In this document: piece by piece, positions 36,501 through 48,867 of the stretch
Numbering within the stretch: the first letter of the stretch is position 1
Layout of the letters: every line of letters begins with the position of its first letter
Assembly (NCBI GenBank): GCA_944470555.2
Contig: OX104130.1
Span: 43,309,491-43,373,490 of the forward strand
Direction of reading: 5' to 3'
Source: Heterobilharzia americana
Taxonomy: Eukaryota; Platyhelminthes; Trematoda; Strigeidida; Schistosomatidae
Length of the DNA stretch: 64,000 nt
Program-made: the position numbers and the translations under genes
Notes under the pieces: model-generated
The model's database searches: none
What the model was told of the DNA's origin: nothing
What the model saw: only the letters and a program-made list of their open reading frames with translations

Positions 36501-37978
36501 TTTCACCCAAAAATGAAAGGTATCTACCTAAAGAAGTTGAAGAAAATTCACAGACCACATCATTTACTATATAAACAATAATTATGATGCAAAACTGTTT
36601 AGAATGAGGGAATTTAGTATTCATTTTTCAGCAGAAATAAAATGAGGAATATGCCACAAATACCTAAGAAACAGAATTTAGTTACACTGAATTCCATAAA
36701 CGTTGACTAGGCAAAAGAGAATATAGATACAGGTGCAAAACAATCGACAGGAAAAAACTGGAGTCTTTATTAATGTCGTAAAAATTTGTCTACGCATCAC
36801 AATTTTACGGACTCCATTTTGGATTTTTAAATAGGTCAAATAAGCATGAAGAAAACATCTGTACAGGAATAAATGAAACTACTAAGGGATTTCAGCTCGA
36901 CTGACACTTCATTCAGCCAGTAGTAAGAGATAATTCCTTAATATACATTATGCCTCTGATAAGTCAATACTTCCTTGAAATTCTCATTCCTTGCCGGTTT
37001 CCTTGTGTTGTCAGTATAAAAAATACCGATAGAACGTATATTCGCCCCAATGTCTTTGTATCTACTTGTTTCCTTCAACTGATTTTTTTGTCTGACATGC
37101 CGAAGTTTGTATGAATCGTTTTTCACACTATTGCATTCCTAAGATTACTATTTGATTTCTTCAAATGGTGTTTCTTATTCGACAAAAGCAAAGCACACCA
37201 GTAGAAAAAATTCTTTGCTACTTGGTGCAGATAAGCACATATAACGTTGAAATGCTGTCAAAAGACAGTAAATGCAGGTGCACTGTCTGTTCGTTAGCAG
37301 TTTAAATTCTTAAAGATTTCTAGAACTCCAATTTTCTTTCAAACCAAGTGAATAATTGCTTAAATTTATTTAATACAACAAGGAGTGTCATTTTGGGCAC
37401 ATTTTGAGACTTTTCTGGTGACTTATTTGGTGCTAAATGTTTTCATGGTTTTAACTTCCACAGCTTATGATTAACTAGATCCCATTCATTCGCTTATTAA
37501 ACTACTGACATGCATAACAATAACTACTTGACTGCATTATCTCATTAGCGTAGCCGCCCTTCTTCTTATCTGTGTAAAACAACGTGTACGGTATGGTAGA
37601 TATGATAAAATGGTGAGAACATGAACTTCTTCTAAGCCAGTTACATATGAACTGTGCTGTAGCACCAGTCCCCATCGCCTGTGTACATAATATTATAAAA
37701 TTATAACTATCATTATTTAGAAAGCCATTTATATTCTTCTGGCACCGAATACTATCTCAAGTGACGGTGCTAATGTCGAGGACAAAGTATATACTTTAGA
37801 GGATAAAATAAACCCAGTATCGTCAGACTTCTTATATTTAACCTCCAGAAAACTGGTAGGATGCTGGGGCCTTCGTTTAATTTCAGATGAAGTATGATCT
37901 ATTGAAAGAGTTCAGCATGTACTTCTTGCAGTTTTTGTCATATTATTTTGAAGAAAGACTTACCGAACAAGCTTGCAG
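33509..37978. other. AT-rich non-coding stretch, no gene recognised
   Basis: No mobile-element motif or exon is supportable. Minus-strand frames such as 36064-36354 and 36400-36624 are rich in Phe, Ile and Leu, as expected of chance frames in AT-rich DNA. A run of seven G at about 35509 is the only compositional oddity. Confidence 0.45.
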
Positions 37979-38107
37979 TTTGAACATCGAAGAAAATGTG
38001 CAGATCGAAAAACAAACCCAATGGAGAGAGTTCACTTTGTATTCACCAAACAACCCAACGAGTGGCAAATAAACTTCTTCCAAGATGATGCGTCGAATTA
38101 TTACCAC
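37979..38107 (+). CDS. Possible host exon of 43 codons, function unknown
   Basis: A 129-base stretch sits between an acceptor (gaacaagcttgcag) and a donor-like gtaaat at 38108. It keeps phase 0 at both ends. It would encode FEHRRKCADRKTNPMERVHF, VFTKQPNEWQINFFQDD and ASNYYH. The mix of charged, aromatic and Pro residues is more protein-like than nearby frames. An alternative upstream acceptor (ttcag at 37882-37886) opens another frame at 37887-38072. No domain was recognised. Confidence 0.25.
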
Positions 38108-40769
38108 GTAAATAAACAAAAAATAACTCATTATTTCATTTCCTTAACTACCTTCAGAGAAGAATACATGATCGTTTTGTACGAAGACTGTTACATATGA
38201 GACGAATGTGGAATAGACAACTTACAAGTCTTCGTTTTGGGCTTGACAAGACAGGAAAGAAGTCTCAGATAATCATTATGATTAGGAATCGGAAGGATTT
38301 AAACATAAGATGAAACAAATAATGAGCCACAAGTATTTCGAAAACTACTTGACGAGAAGAACATGGAGACCAAACAATTACAGGAATGAACATCTGTGGC
38401 TCCAAAGAAGACACTAGCTGTGAATTTTGGTATTGAAGGAGATTGAGCTTTAGAGGCACTAAAGAATCGGATTTGAAAAACATTGAGGATGACCTTTTTT
38501 CTAGTCAACAACTGATTCTACGGTATGTAAGGAATAAAATAAGCCTTTGAGTCACTTTCCTGTGTGTCTAGCCATTCACTTCCTTTCACGGAGATGATGA
38601 CATAAGCCATAACTCCGTAGTTGTACTTCGTAATCTCCCAATAATTTCTGTCGTTTTACTTATCAACACTTTTACTTTTATCCCTTTCTCTTACTTTGTA
38701 TCATTTAATTCCTAGATTATTTTGAAATCAAGCCATATTGCAGGAAACAGTTTATGATGACCTTTATCGATTCAATAACTGTTAGTGGACACGTATTTTC
38801 GTTGTAATTGTAAGTACGGATGTGAAGCTTCTGTAAATGATTTGTCGAGAAGAAAATGTTCTTCGCCAAACTGTTGTTGTTTAAACAGAACTTTCGTCTT
38901 TGTGTAATACTGGGCAGTCCAGCTCTTCTTGAATACATGAAGGTAATGATCACGATGTGAAAATATTCGGAACAATCCCTTCTAAATTTCTGCAGCAGAT
39001 GCATGAGGCTTCCACATATCACCTACATATCACGAGACTGTGCAGTCATTTAGGAATTTATGCATAAAGACCAAAGTACCCCTCCCAGGATCAGGTGATT
39101 CAGGATTTCTTCCCTCTACGGGCATAATTTAGTAACACACAACAGGAAGCCTATAGGAGTAAATGCATCCCACTGCTGCTCAACGTAGCACTGATAATTC
39201 CCCCGAGACGCAATTACATCTATCTGATTTAATTTTCATTTTCCCATTACATTATGTTTCAATATTGGAATAACCATGCGTTCTGGTTATTGCATATCAC
39301 CAATTTTAATGAATTATTAATTGCAGAACCTGAAGAGAAAGCTATTCAAAACAATATTTTGCCCAAATTACTCTTGTTCTTAATAATTTATGGAGATCTT
39401 GAAGTTAATGAAGCATTTAAAAGTGCAGAGGAGCTTGTCAGAGTGTTAGTTTTGCTGGGATAGTTTGGTCAAGTTTCATTTGACGATTCTAGTCAATCAA
39501 TGAAGAGGCTGATTGTGACATGCCAAAAAATTCAAAACAGTTCAGCGGAGAAAATCTTTTTCAACTAATAGTGTTCAATAGTTGCACGGTTATGTTAACA
39601 GTTTTAATTAATAAGCAAATAAGTCTGTTACTGCCAAATAGGTCAACATTAGGTAATCAAAACGGAATGTTCTAAGGCGAAATTGAGAATCATTTCTAAA
39701 GTTAGAAAGAGACTGCAACAATCCCAAGGTACACGAAGAAAATATGTCGTGCATCACGGTAACGACTAGTAGACTGTATTAAATTTCTGACGAACATTCG
39801 GAGCAAAAATATCCTGAGAATGAGAGCGAGACTTATTGAAGAGAAAATTTCAAATGCACACTTTAGAATTTTGACCTGTTACAGTTAACTATTAGGATGA
39901 GCTTCATAATACCATCAGAACCTGCATCAATGTTTCTCAAAGAAGAACCAAGGCATTAGCAAGATAGCACCAATAGACCGACCTAGAAAACTGAGAAGAT
40001 GCTACTGATGGTCATCTATCATCCGATAGATCTGACCGCCAAAGTTGTCAAAATTATAAAAATCATTATCAATTAGACCATCATGAAAAAACTGAGGTAT
40101 ATATATTCATATATGTAAAAATATATGCTGGTAGCCCAGCTCATGGTAGCTCATGCTCATCTGTGCAACTATTAAGCAAATTTAAAGACAGCTTCGAAAT
40201 TATCAGCATAATTAGACGGAATAGAATAGCGAAAACAAACTGTAGAAAAGAGGATATCAAATGTTGATTGATTTGCACAATCTTCTTAAAACCTAAAATT
40301 TGGATAGAACATTTTCCAGCATCTTATGACGAATGTGTATGAGACCTCCTATAAATTATGCGGCGAAATTAATGAAGTCACACTTAAGAAGTAAAAGCTC
40401 GAACTGAAGTGCATAAATGATAATCAGTTACGGGTTAAGGAGAACTTACAAGGTGACAGGATTTCCTTCGTTTGTCAGATTGCTTAATAGATGGTACATT
40501 TGTTGATTTTATGCCTGACCTATTCCTTCTCACTGCAAATTAACACCTTAAGTTTAATCAAAAGATCCCAAAGGCAAAGTCAAAGCATCAACTATATGAA
40601 GCTTAGTTTCAGTTTGAAACTGTCTTCTGGTATACTTTATGCGCATACACAAAACACAATTTAGACATTATCACACTGACCAAAACGAGTTTCTGAAGAT
40701 CTTTGGAAACCTGCCACTATTGATATTCAATCAGCAGCATCGAGTGAGTCAACTGGCTGGCGTAAAACA
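38108..40769. other. Non-coding stretch, no gene recognised
   Basis: The frame 39254-39463 (+) reads fairly protein-like (FQYWNNHAFWLLHITNFNEL), but a stop precedes it and no acceptor AG lies between. The frame 38717-39022 (-) has no recognised domain. Nothing else was supportable. Confidence 0.4.
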
Positions 40770-40875
40770 TGAGGTGCGACATCAGTGATGGATAGTAGCT
40801 AACAGTGAAATGCAGTGCGCATGTTTCGTCCCACCTGGGACTCGTCAGTTGGATAATACAGGCAATAACATTGGG
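40770..40875 (-). repeat. Hammerhead repeat with intact core blocks but altered cleavage site
   Basis: On the minus strand CTGACGAG (complement of 40841-40848) is followed by a perfect stem II (gtccc aggt gggac). The intact core GAAA (complement of 40824-40827) comes next, then a minimal stem III with loop atgc. The cleavage triplet is GCA instead of GTC, so both the closing U and the residue at the cut site are changed. The tail gttagctactatccatcact matches the copies at 2140 and 50860. Stem I is weak. This is the only copy with both core blocks intact, but the lost cut site makes cleavage unlikely. Confidence 0.7.
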
Positions 40876-42913
40876 ATTGAAATAATATTTTTCGTATGTT
40901 GTATTTCGAGTTGACTTCCAGTGGGCCCGTACTTAAATCCTTGAAAAAGTAGTGGCTATTTATCCAGTAAGCTTTTCATTTATTTCATTCCGAATGAACA
41001 AAAACTACAGTATTATATTGTATCCTGTAGCTTACTTAATCGTACAGCTGAAGCCTTTCCCATCTGTGCTATCTCAAAGAAGTTTCACTTTGATAGGGAA
41101 TTCATTTATAATGAAACCAATAGAAAAATTATAAGCAGTGTGACAAATCAAGTTTATTCATCTGTGTTTATTCTGAGCAACTTAAGGTACATCAGCAAGC
41201 AATTCTATCAAAAGCTTGGGGATATGTTCATTTTGAGGTGAAAGAATGATGTCTAGTTGTATGGACTTCAAAACTAACTGGAACCTGGTGACACAGTTTT
41301 CTAGTTTGGCAACTTAAGTAGCTTAACTGAGATTGAAATACACTTTTAGAATAAATGATAACTTCAGGCAATCCCAAACTGAAAAAGCCATAGTAGGGGT
41401 ACTTATTAGTATTTATCGGAAAGGTATATATGTAACCTAAGAAAACCAATTTTGCCACCATGTCACGAAACTGTGCAACTTAGTTAAACAGTTCTGAGTA
41501 AAATCTCTTGTTGGTCACAGCTTAAACATGATTTTCAATATTTGTCGACTGTTACTGATTACTTTTAAGGCACTAACGTCTATTGTTTTCAAGCGATTTT
41601 AATTAATATAAATAATAATTACCACAGAAAATAATAAAAACGAAACGCAATAATGGTAGTGAGTTCAAAACATTTAGGTCAAACCATTCCAAGTATTCTT
41701 ACATTGATCTTTCGAAGCCAATACAATGGGATGAAGATTAAAAAATAACGAAAGACCAGTTAGCAGTGGAATTCAAATAAGCGAACTCACACCTGATAAC
41801 TGACTCCTTGGAGCACTCGGCGGATAACTTATTTTTCACTGTTTCCATGCTGGCTGTGAACTAATTTTTATAACATTCGCAAACCAACCATATATACATC
41901 TCATAATATTTTTGCAGTCAACAAGTAGTTGAAAAGCAAAAAGAAACAAGTTCAGATATTCAATGATAAAGTAAGAATTGAATGGGAATTCATCTTAACC
42001 AATAAATACCTTGAACACACAAATGTCACCTGCCTTCGTATCAGTTTTTCATTCAAAGTATGTTCACAATGGAATAAGTACTGATCACAGCCTAGATGCA
42101 ACAAACTCTGAGTTCACAAGTGGATACATATGTATATATCCACATATCAATGTGTAAGGGTTATGTTTTCATACTTTGCTAGTTTCGCTAAAATCAGTGG
42201 GATACTGATTATCTCACACTCATTATATTTTTATATTTATCCAAAACTGAATTCGTACGTCCACTGGCTTACTACTATTCGTGATTTTATTCCGTTAAAA
42301 CAACAGTTGTTCCGCTTTTAAATTTTGTGATTTGTGCAGAACTGATTACCTTCACAGTAGTTTTAATCTTCTGCTGATATCAGCTAACGAAGTAGTAAAC
42401 ACTACCTTGCAAATTAAAATACTTTTCAGTAGTGAACACCTTTGAAAATATATGAAACCAAGCTTGCATTAGGCAGTTGCCGTTGTCAGCAACCTACCAT
42501 TTTACTACTCAGTTAAAAGCAAGTTGGTTATACTCTTTATTTCTCTTCATTTTAAATAATAACAGCTTTATTCCAAACAACATCATAAAATTTTCGGTAA
42601 GTAATATTTCAACAAAATCGCTCCCTGTACAATATTTTTAAAAAAAATAATTACAGCATCCGAGTAGTTTTAATAATGACGGTAATAAAGGCACTAATGT
42701 GGAACTCGTAGCTGGTGTCACATTAGCCTCTAGTCTGGACTTTCGAACGAATACAGAGGTGAGTGTATTTATGTTGGTATTAGTTAAGTCAACCAACAAA
42801 GAAATCTGCAATTCGATATAGGTAGCCTAGGAATAGTAATGTGCTGTATTTCTGGGCATTTACATGTCCACTTCCATCCATCGTAACGGTTTTTGCTTCA
42901 TTCTTAGCTTGAG
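40876..42913. other. AT-rich non-coding stretch, no gene recognised
   Basis: No supportable feature was seen. Small frames at 40952-41134 (+), 41228-41461 (-) and 42130-42321 (+) show no domain. Confidence 0.45.
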
Positions 42914-43171
42914 AAATGACAGTTCGAAAACATTTTATAAAGTTGCTAGAGTACATGATACACTTAGAAAACACGTATAAAAGATTAAAACAGATGGAAA
43001 AGAAAGCACATGATGAATTATATTGGGAGGAAATTTTTTTCGGCAACCCAGTGCCTAAACGAGCCGCTTCATTTCTTAGCGAAATTATAAATCTTGATCA
43101 TTTAAAGGCACCTATTCTCAATCCTGACTTTGTTAGATGTTATGATAACCAGTTCATTACTTTGTTATGCT
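42914..43171 (+). CDS. Candidate host exon with good splice signals, function unknown
   Basis: A long open frame of about 86 codons is preceded by the pyrimidine-rich acceptor ggtttttgcttcattcttag or the AGs just after it (42912-42913 or 42921-42922; the first one leaves an in-frame TGA). It ends at a consensus donor GTAAGT at 43172-43177. The product reads KHFIKLLEYMIHLENTYKRL, then KQMEKKAHDELYWEEIFFGN and PVPKRAASFLSEIINLDHLK. This is a helical, charged protein segment unlike the surrounding chance frames. No family was recognised. If real, it means that the neighbourhood is the intron sequence of a large gene. Confidence 0.45.
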
Positions 43172-43177
43172 GTAAGT

Positions 43178-46100
43178 CTGCGTGTTAATGTTTCTTCTTC
43201 TGATGACCTGCAAGCATACAAGTGTTTACTAATTTAGTCGGGCGTTTTCAAATATAGAAGTCCAAAACGTTCAGCATGCTAACAAGAATAGAAACGTTTT
43301 GCTTGACTAGAGTCAGTGAAGGGATGTGATCATGATCTCACAACTGTTTTAAAATATTATTTTTTGTCGTTTGAAGCTTCATAATTTAAATGCTTTCATG
43401 CGGAAGATTCTGGAACATTCTGTCAATTATTATCTGTAAAATGATGGACAAAGTGATTCATGATGAAAACTCTTCACCATAAAATTTTTTTTTTAATATA
43501 TTCACTGCAAGTATGAATCTATGTAAGAAAGTTTCTAGTTTTACTGGTGTACTGAATTAATTGTTTGATAAAAGTTTTTCAAGTATTTAGAACCGAACTG
43601 TGACGATATATGAACACCAAATTACTTTTCGAGATAGAAGATTCTTAAAAAAGCCCACACTAAGAAATTTTTTGTTATGTTTACTATTTCCACTTGACTA
43701 AGAGCGCTTATCATACCGAAGACCTGAGCTAAAATCCAACGGACTTTATATGAAAAGACCCCTTAATTCAAGACAGTGAAGTGAGTTATATGACTCAAGA
43801 CCTTACTGCAACAATTAGTACGTGAAACATATGGATGATCATCAGCCTAGTAGTTCACTTCAGAACACTAACAACAACCAGATAGTTACACTTGACACTA
43901 CAGAAAATCTCTTCAGTTTATAAAGACTACTAAGTGAATATGAATACGCCTAAGTAGGCGTAGCTAGTACATCAAAATAAATAAATTAGCTGAAGTGAAA
44001 TCAACGAAACTGCTCAACTCGAATGTGTAACAAGGTTAGCTATGCAAATAATTTATTTCAAATAAGCTGTGCCTACATCATTAAACGTTGCTCTAGCTAA
44101 AACCGGTTCAAACCGATATTTATACATCATTCTTATCTTCATGATTGAACTGATTCACACTTGCTTGCCAAAATGAATCTCTTCGTTAATGTACCTATTC
44201 AGTAAGCAAAAGTACCAATGTACGATATCAGAAAAATTACCACTTTTTAAAAGCATTTTGTGCCTGACTTAATTAGATGCGAAAATTCTATGTCTTCTAA
44301 CCTCGACCATGATCGATTTCTCAAGTGGTAAACAAAAAAGCGGAAAAGTTTCTAGCAGAAGAAAAGATGCTTTAACTCATAACACTGTGCATTTAGTACA
44401 GGTTTTCTTCAAGATTGAATGGTTTCTGTTCTTTCTGAACAAGTGTCATTAAAGGATAATTCATGAATGTCATCTACATTTGTGAAATATAACTCACATA
44501 TGATTCTTCAATAAGAATAACTAGATTTGGCTTGTCAACATGTCACTAAGGGGTCGAAAGGTTGTCTTGAAGCTTTGAAAACACCATGTAAACTATAAGA
44601 TCTACAAGAAACACCAAGCGATTCACTCAAGTTTACCTACGCCTTTCAAACTAGAGCTGGTATGGGTTCAAAGAACTTACGTTAGCTCTATGTGTGTAAC
44701 TTTCTAGAGAAACACTTTTTGAATATTTAGAAAAGTTAGTCTACTACAATTTTTTATCATTGCAAAAATCAGCAAAATATTTCTTCCATAGATTGGTACT
44801 TCAGCTGACCAAAATGGTTTCCTGAAATCAAAGATCAATAATATGTTATAATTCATGTTGCAGGGTTACCTTAAAGTCGCCTTACCTCAAAAACCCTCTT
44901 TTTACGATCTTATGAACGTTATCAGACTTTAGTCATAGAATGCCATAAGTTTTGAAAGGAAGGTTTCCAAAGTCGCTTAAAGTACATCGTGTCGTCTTAG
45001 TATCATTGTTTTTTGGCTACATTTTGTTGTCAGTTATTGATGAGCTACAAGTTTTAAATTACATTTACTTCGTCTCTACTACCTTGAGAACCTATAAGAA
45101 TTCAGTCATACCCCATCAAAACAGTTCTAATTTTTACGATAAAGCCAACCATATTCAAGTAAAACTAACTATAAAAATCCCCAGTCGCTTTCTCCTTGGG
45201 CTTAAGTTTTCAAACCAAATAATTTTCTGAGTTTGTTTACCACGCAGCAACGTAAAAGGAAAGTAATACATTCGAAGACTGAAGAGTCGAGATCAACTGG
45301 TCATCAAATACCCACCTATATATCTTTCACTGCTAATGCATCTTAGTGTACTTGCACTGAAAACACGTGCTTCTATTAACAACTACAGTTGAAAACGGTA
45401 CCCAGTTGAATGAAGCTTTCCATAGAAGATATGGATAGGAAAAATAAATTCTACTCAGAACGTCATCCATCCACTTATACTGTATCACTGTGTGTTGTAT
45501 CAAACAAAGAATATGATATGGAACTCTACCGCAGTTCCAAAGTTCTTCTCTTACATTAATGGATAAAGTTTTTTGTGAAGACACTTCGTCTTAACTATAC
45601 AAATCTACGTTCAAGTAATCTCATGACCTCCAACTTGAGAGTAAGTTAAAAAGTGCCAAAATATACGAAGCAGCTAGAGTAATGATTGCTTTCATCTAAA
45701 CCACCTCTTGAGGTAATACTTTCATACCTATCTTACTTAAAACTCCCTCCTGAGTCTACAAAATGTGTGATAAATGAACGAACTCTAAGTAAACAGTATT
45801 TGTTCCAAACAAGCTTTTAAACTAGGTATAAAAACGTTATGAGGAACTGAAAGTTTACGTCTTGGCTGGATTTTTTCATCTTAGATACAAACATTATATT
45901 GTGTTTCGGCTCAACCCTCCTTCTTCCGTTAATATTTAAGATAATTAGCTCACGTGATATCCCACCAATCCAAAAGAACCAATTAAATTAAATTGCTTAT
46001 TATGATTTAAGTGACCTATTAAATATAATTAAAAGTTGTTGAAAACTGTTTACGACAACCATTGGCTTCGTTCTTCAAATCCGTGAAGAAGTGGTGTCTC

Positions 46101-46379
46101 ATAACGGCAGTCAATCAATCCAGATAGAAATAATTCAATGTATCTAGGACTACCGATTCTGATGATTTCTATTTAACTGGCTGCGGTTACGAAAAATAAC
46201 ATGAAGAAAATCTTCAAATTCAAAATTTGGAAGTCCCTGAAATTCACTTGAAAAAAGGACGTCCAGAATTATGATTAACTTGATTTTGTTGCGCGAAAAG
46301 TTGTACAGACATCTTGTAAAATTTACTTTTTTTAAACCAGATAGGTGAATGTATTTTCTCCACGTCTATTCTAATTTCT
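43178..46379. other. AT-rich non-coding stretch, no gene recognised
   Basis: No supportable second exon could be found near the candidate at 42914-43171. Frames at 44952-45230 (+) and 45333-45584 (-) show no domain. Confidence 0.45.
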
Positions 46380-46480
46380 GGGGTAATATGTGTTTCTTCA
46401 AGCTTGCAGATACGTCTTGCTGACTAGTTCCGCGTGTAGACCTTTCTGTTAACTACTTGCGACCACCAGGGTTCAAAGTT
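46380..46480 (+). repeat. Second-family hammerhead-like repeat, degenerate
   Basis: The block ttcttcaagcttgcagatac, then gtcttgctgactag near 46413-46426 and a tail with aactacttgcgaccacca, aligns with 60430-60535. The CTGACTAG word fits a damaged CUGANGAG core. The second core block and cleavage triplet are deleted between 46435 and 46445. Ribozyme origin is inferred only from the better preserved partner copy at 60410-60540. Confidence 0.4.
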
Positions 46481-48559
46481 TAATCAGCAAATCAAGCTGG
46501 TAATGCTATCTTTCAGGACTTTCAATAGAATAAGTTGGAGTATATATGCATATATAATACACATCCTTTCACCAAATAAAATTTTTTAGTAACCTTTTGG
46601 TTCTTCTAACTCATCACTCATCAACTAGTATAAACATCAGAAACTATTCCATGGATAAATATTGCATTACTTTATTTAGAGAATGTTACATTTAGTGCAT
46701 TACCAACCCAGCACTTTTGTTTTCATTACGTATTCACTGTCTTTGTATGTTCAATGTCAGGAAGATTTATTCAAATCAGCAAAATGTTATACCTTTCATT
46801 TTTAACCTGATAGAAAGTCACGAATATAATTCAAATTAAAGTAATATTTATTTATTTTCTGAACACCTTATCCAGGATACAATTATCTTCATTCACACTA
46901 GATTTGTTTATTTGATGTTACAAACACTGAAACAGTAGTATTTATTTGATGATGTTATATCAAATAAACAGATCTAGTGTGGAATTGTATTCTACCGTAC
47001 TGCATGAGCTTTGCACATATGATTTGTGTTTTAACATGCCTTTATAAAGAAGTAATATCTACTAGAAAATTCACTTTTTAGACCGAGGTTTTTGTTTATT
47101 GACGTCTTCACTTGGTGTCTTCACTTCACAATTTCTAACTAATTAATTCTTTTAAAACGTTTTTTTTCGAAAGACAAATTGATCGGTACATCAGATATGC
47201 TTTAGAATCAATGAAAAGAATACCAAACAATGCTAATGGATTGAGTTGGAATTGGTTAAGAAATTATTTTAAGGTGTTATGAGGTTTATTGACTATTGAT
47301 GTGAAAAATAATTTTCTTCGATAAAAATACAATCTTTTAATGACATTTAAAAAATGCATATTTCATTATTTTTCAGATTTACATGGCAAAAACTCAAGAC
47401 AATAAGCTCATTTAGTCACCTTTCGCGAATCCGGAATATACACACTAAATATATTACCAATGAATAACACTTTTTGTAAAATTGGCTTTCTTAAAGGTTA
47501 TGGTTTTATAATTTTGCAAAATATGTTGATAATCTTTGTCATTGCATATTCTGTAAATCCATATCAACTCAAAGGTCTGTTTTATATACAAGTAGAACTG
47601 CGATAAATTATCAGTTAATTCATTGAAACCTTTAGAATTCAACATCCAAAGAAAAGTATTTGTTAGTCGTTTTTAACTAAAGTCAAGTAAAATATTTCCT
47701 GGATGCTCTTGAATTATTTTTCGTATAGCTTTATACTATCGCAGTCCTATCCAAATTTGTTTCATTACCATTTTAAATGAGTATATGATTTTTTTACACG
47801 AATGTGCAAATCTAATTGATGACCTGGATGATTCAGTCCTTGAAGGTACACTTCAGATTGTTTGAAAGTAAACATATACAAAAGGCTATCTAACAAAAAA
47901 CTATCATAGTTATAAACAAAAGCAGTTTTTACCATTCCTTAAGGCAGCATCAACTGAATATATATATGTATTTGATCAAAACCGGAGAATTTTCCTGAGA
48001 AAGTTCTTTTTTATCAAGACTGGATACATAGAAAATCAGGTTTTCAGTCAGTGGTTTAAGGTAGGCTTTGCGTGAAACATTTTATTAAGCAGCATTCTGA
48101 AGTACCTGAACAGTCACATCCATCTTCCAATAACGACATTGTAATGGTCACTAATGCCTTAAGCTATTCGGTACCTCTGTTTTAATTCCATAGGCAGTGA
48201 AATTAATGAATTAGCCGTTTTACGTTCTCAGTTATTTAACTGATCAAAATATATTACCATAAGTAGAACGGTAATAAAAGTCGGGTTGCATAAAATTAAT
48301 TTCACATTACATTTCTTTATGAGATTTATAACACATTGTGATACAGGATTATTTACTTGATGACGTTTCAAGCATAAATTATTGCTCATAATTATACCAG
48401 TGTAATCACACAACTTTTGACATTCTATTTTCATAGTTGTCACCCCATGTGATGTGTTTTATTGGTAGTAGAATTTTCCTTAGCTCTGCAGAGATATTGC
48501 GTCACTTCTACCACATGTTTTGCGTATTGATTCGATGAAAACTACTCACTAATCAATCT
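46481..48559. other. AT-rich non-coding stretch with a foldback repeat
   Basis: No gene is recognised. It contains a short self-complementary tatatatgcatatata at 46541-46556 and the foldback repeat at 46876-46992. Frames at 47454-47645 (-) and 48228-48443 (-) have no domain. Confidence 0.45.
46876..46992. repeat. Foldback (inverted) repeat, MITE-like, with a nested alternative stem
   Basis: The left arm (cacactagatttgtttattt near 46894-46913, plus gatacaatt at 46877-46885) is complementary to the right arm (caaataaacagatctagtgt and aattgtat up to 46992). A 7-8-nt interruption lies in the left arm. A second tttatttgat at 46941-46950 can pair instead with atcaaataaa at 46959-46968. No transposase or target duplication was seen, so this may be a small foldback element or a chance-preserved palindrome. 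Confidence 0.6.
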
Positions 48560-48867
48560 CTCTTTCCACTTAATTATATTGGACTTGTGTCTTTATCCCA
48601 TTCTTTTGTTTGATTGTGTTAGTACATGAATTGCAATAACGGAGTTTTTTTCTAGACTATTGATCTTATTCGTGTCTGTCACTCTATATTTAGCTAAATT
48701 CCTACGTTCAGCTATTCTGCGTGAACCCAACTGGCTAGTTTGACCTATGTACTCAACCTCACAGTCATTACTTGGAATTAAATAGATTAGATTATTTTGC
48801 TTAGTTATTTGCTTACCTATTGGCGCCTCTTTTACGTGTTTTAATTCCTTGTTTAGGTCATTGTACT
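48560..48867 (-). mobile_element. GIY-YIG endonuclease fragment of a Penelope-like element
   Basis: The minus-strand frame 48593-48922 includes KQNNLIYLIPSNDCEVEYIG, then QTSQLGSRRIAERRNLAKYR and VTDTNKINSLEKNSVIAIHV. This shows the GIY-YIG hallmarks: an IY strand, a Cys-containing entry, an intact YIGQT, an Arg-rich helix and an SVIAIH block. The first 19 or so residues of that open frame come from antisense RTE sequence, so the true fragment starts at about 48867. No reverse transcriptase is left on either side. It is a different family from the elements at 15960-16600 and 25790-27650. Confidence 0.75.

Noticed and set aside
39254..39463. Protein-like 69-codon frame on the plus strand
   Set aside because: A stop codon lies just upstream (39230-39232), no acceptor AG occurs between it and the frame, and no clear donor follows.
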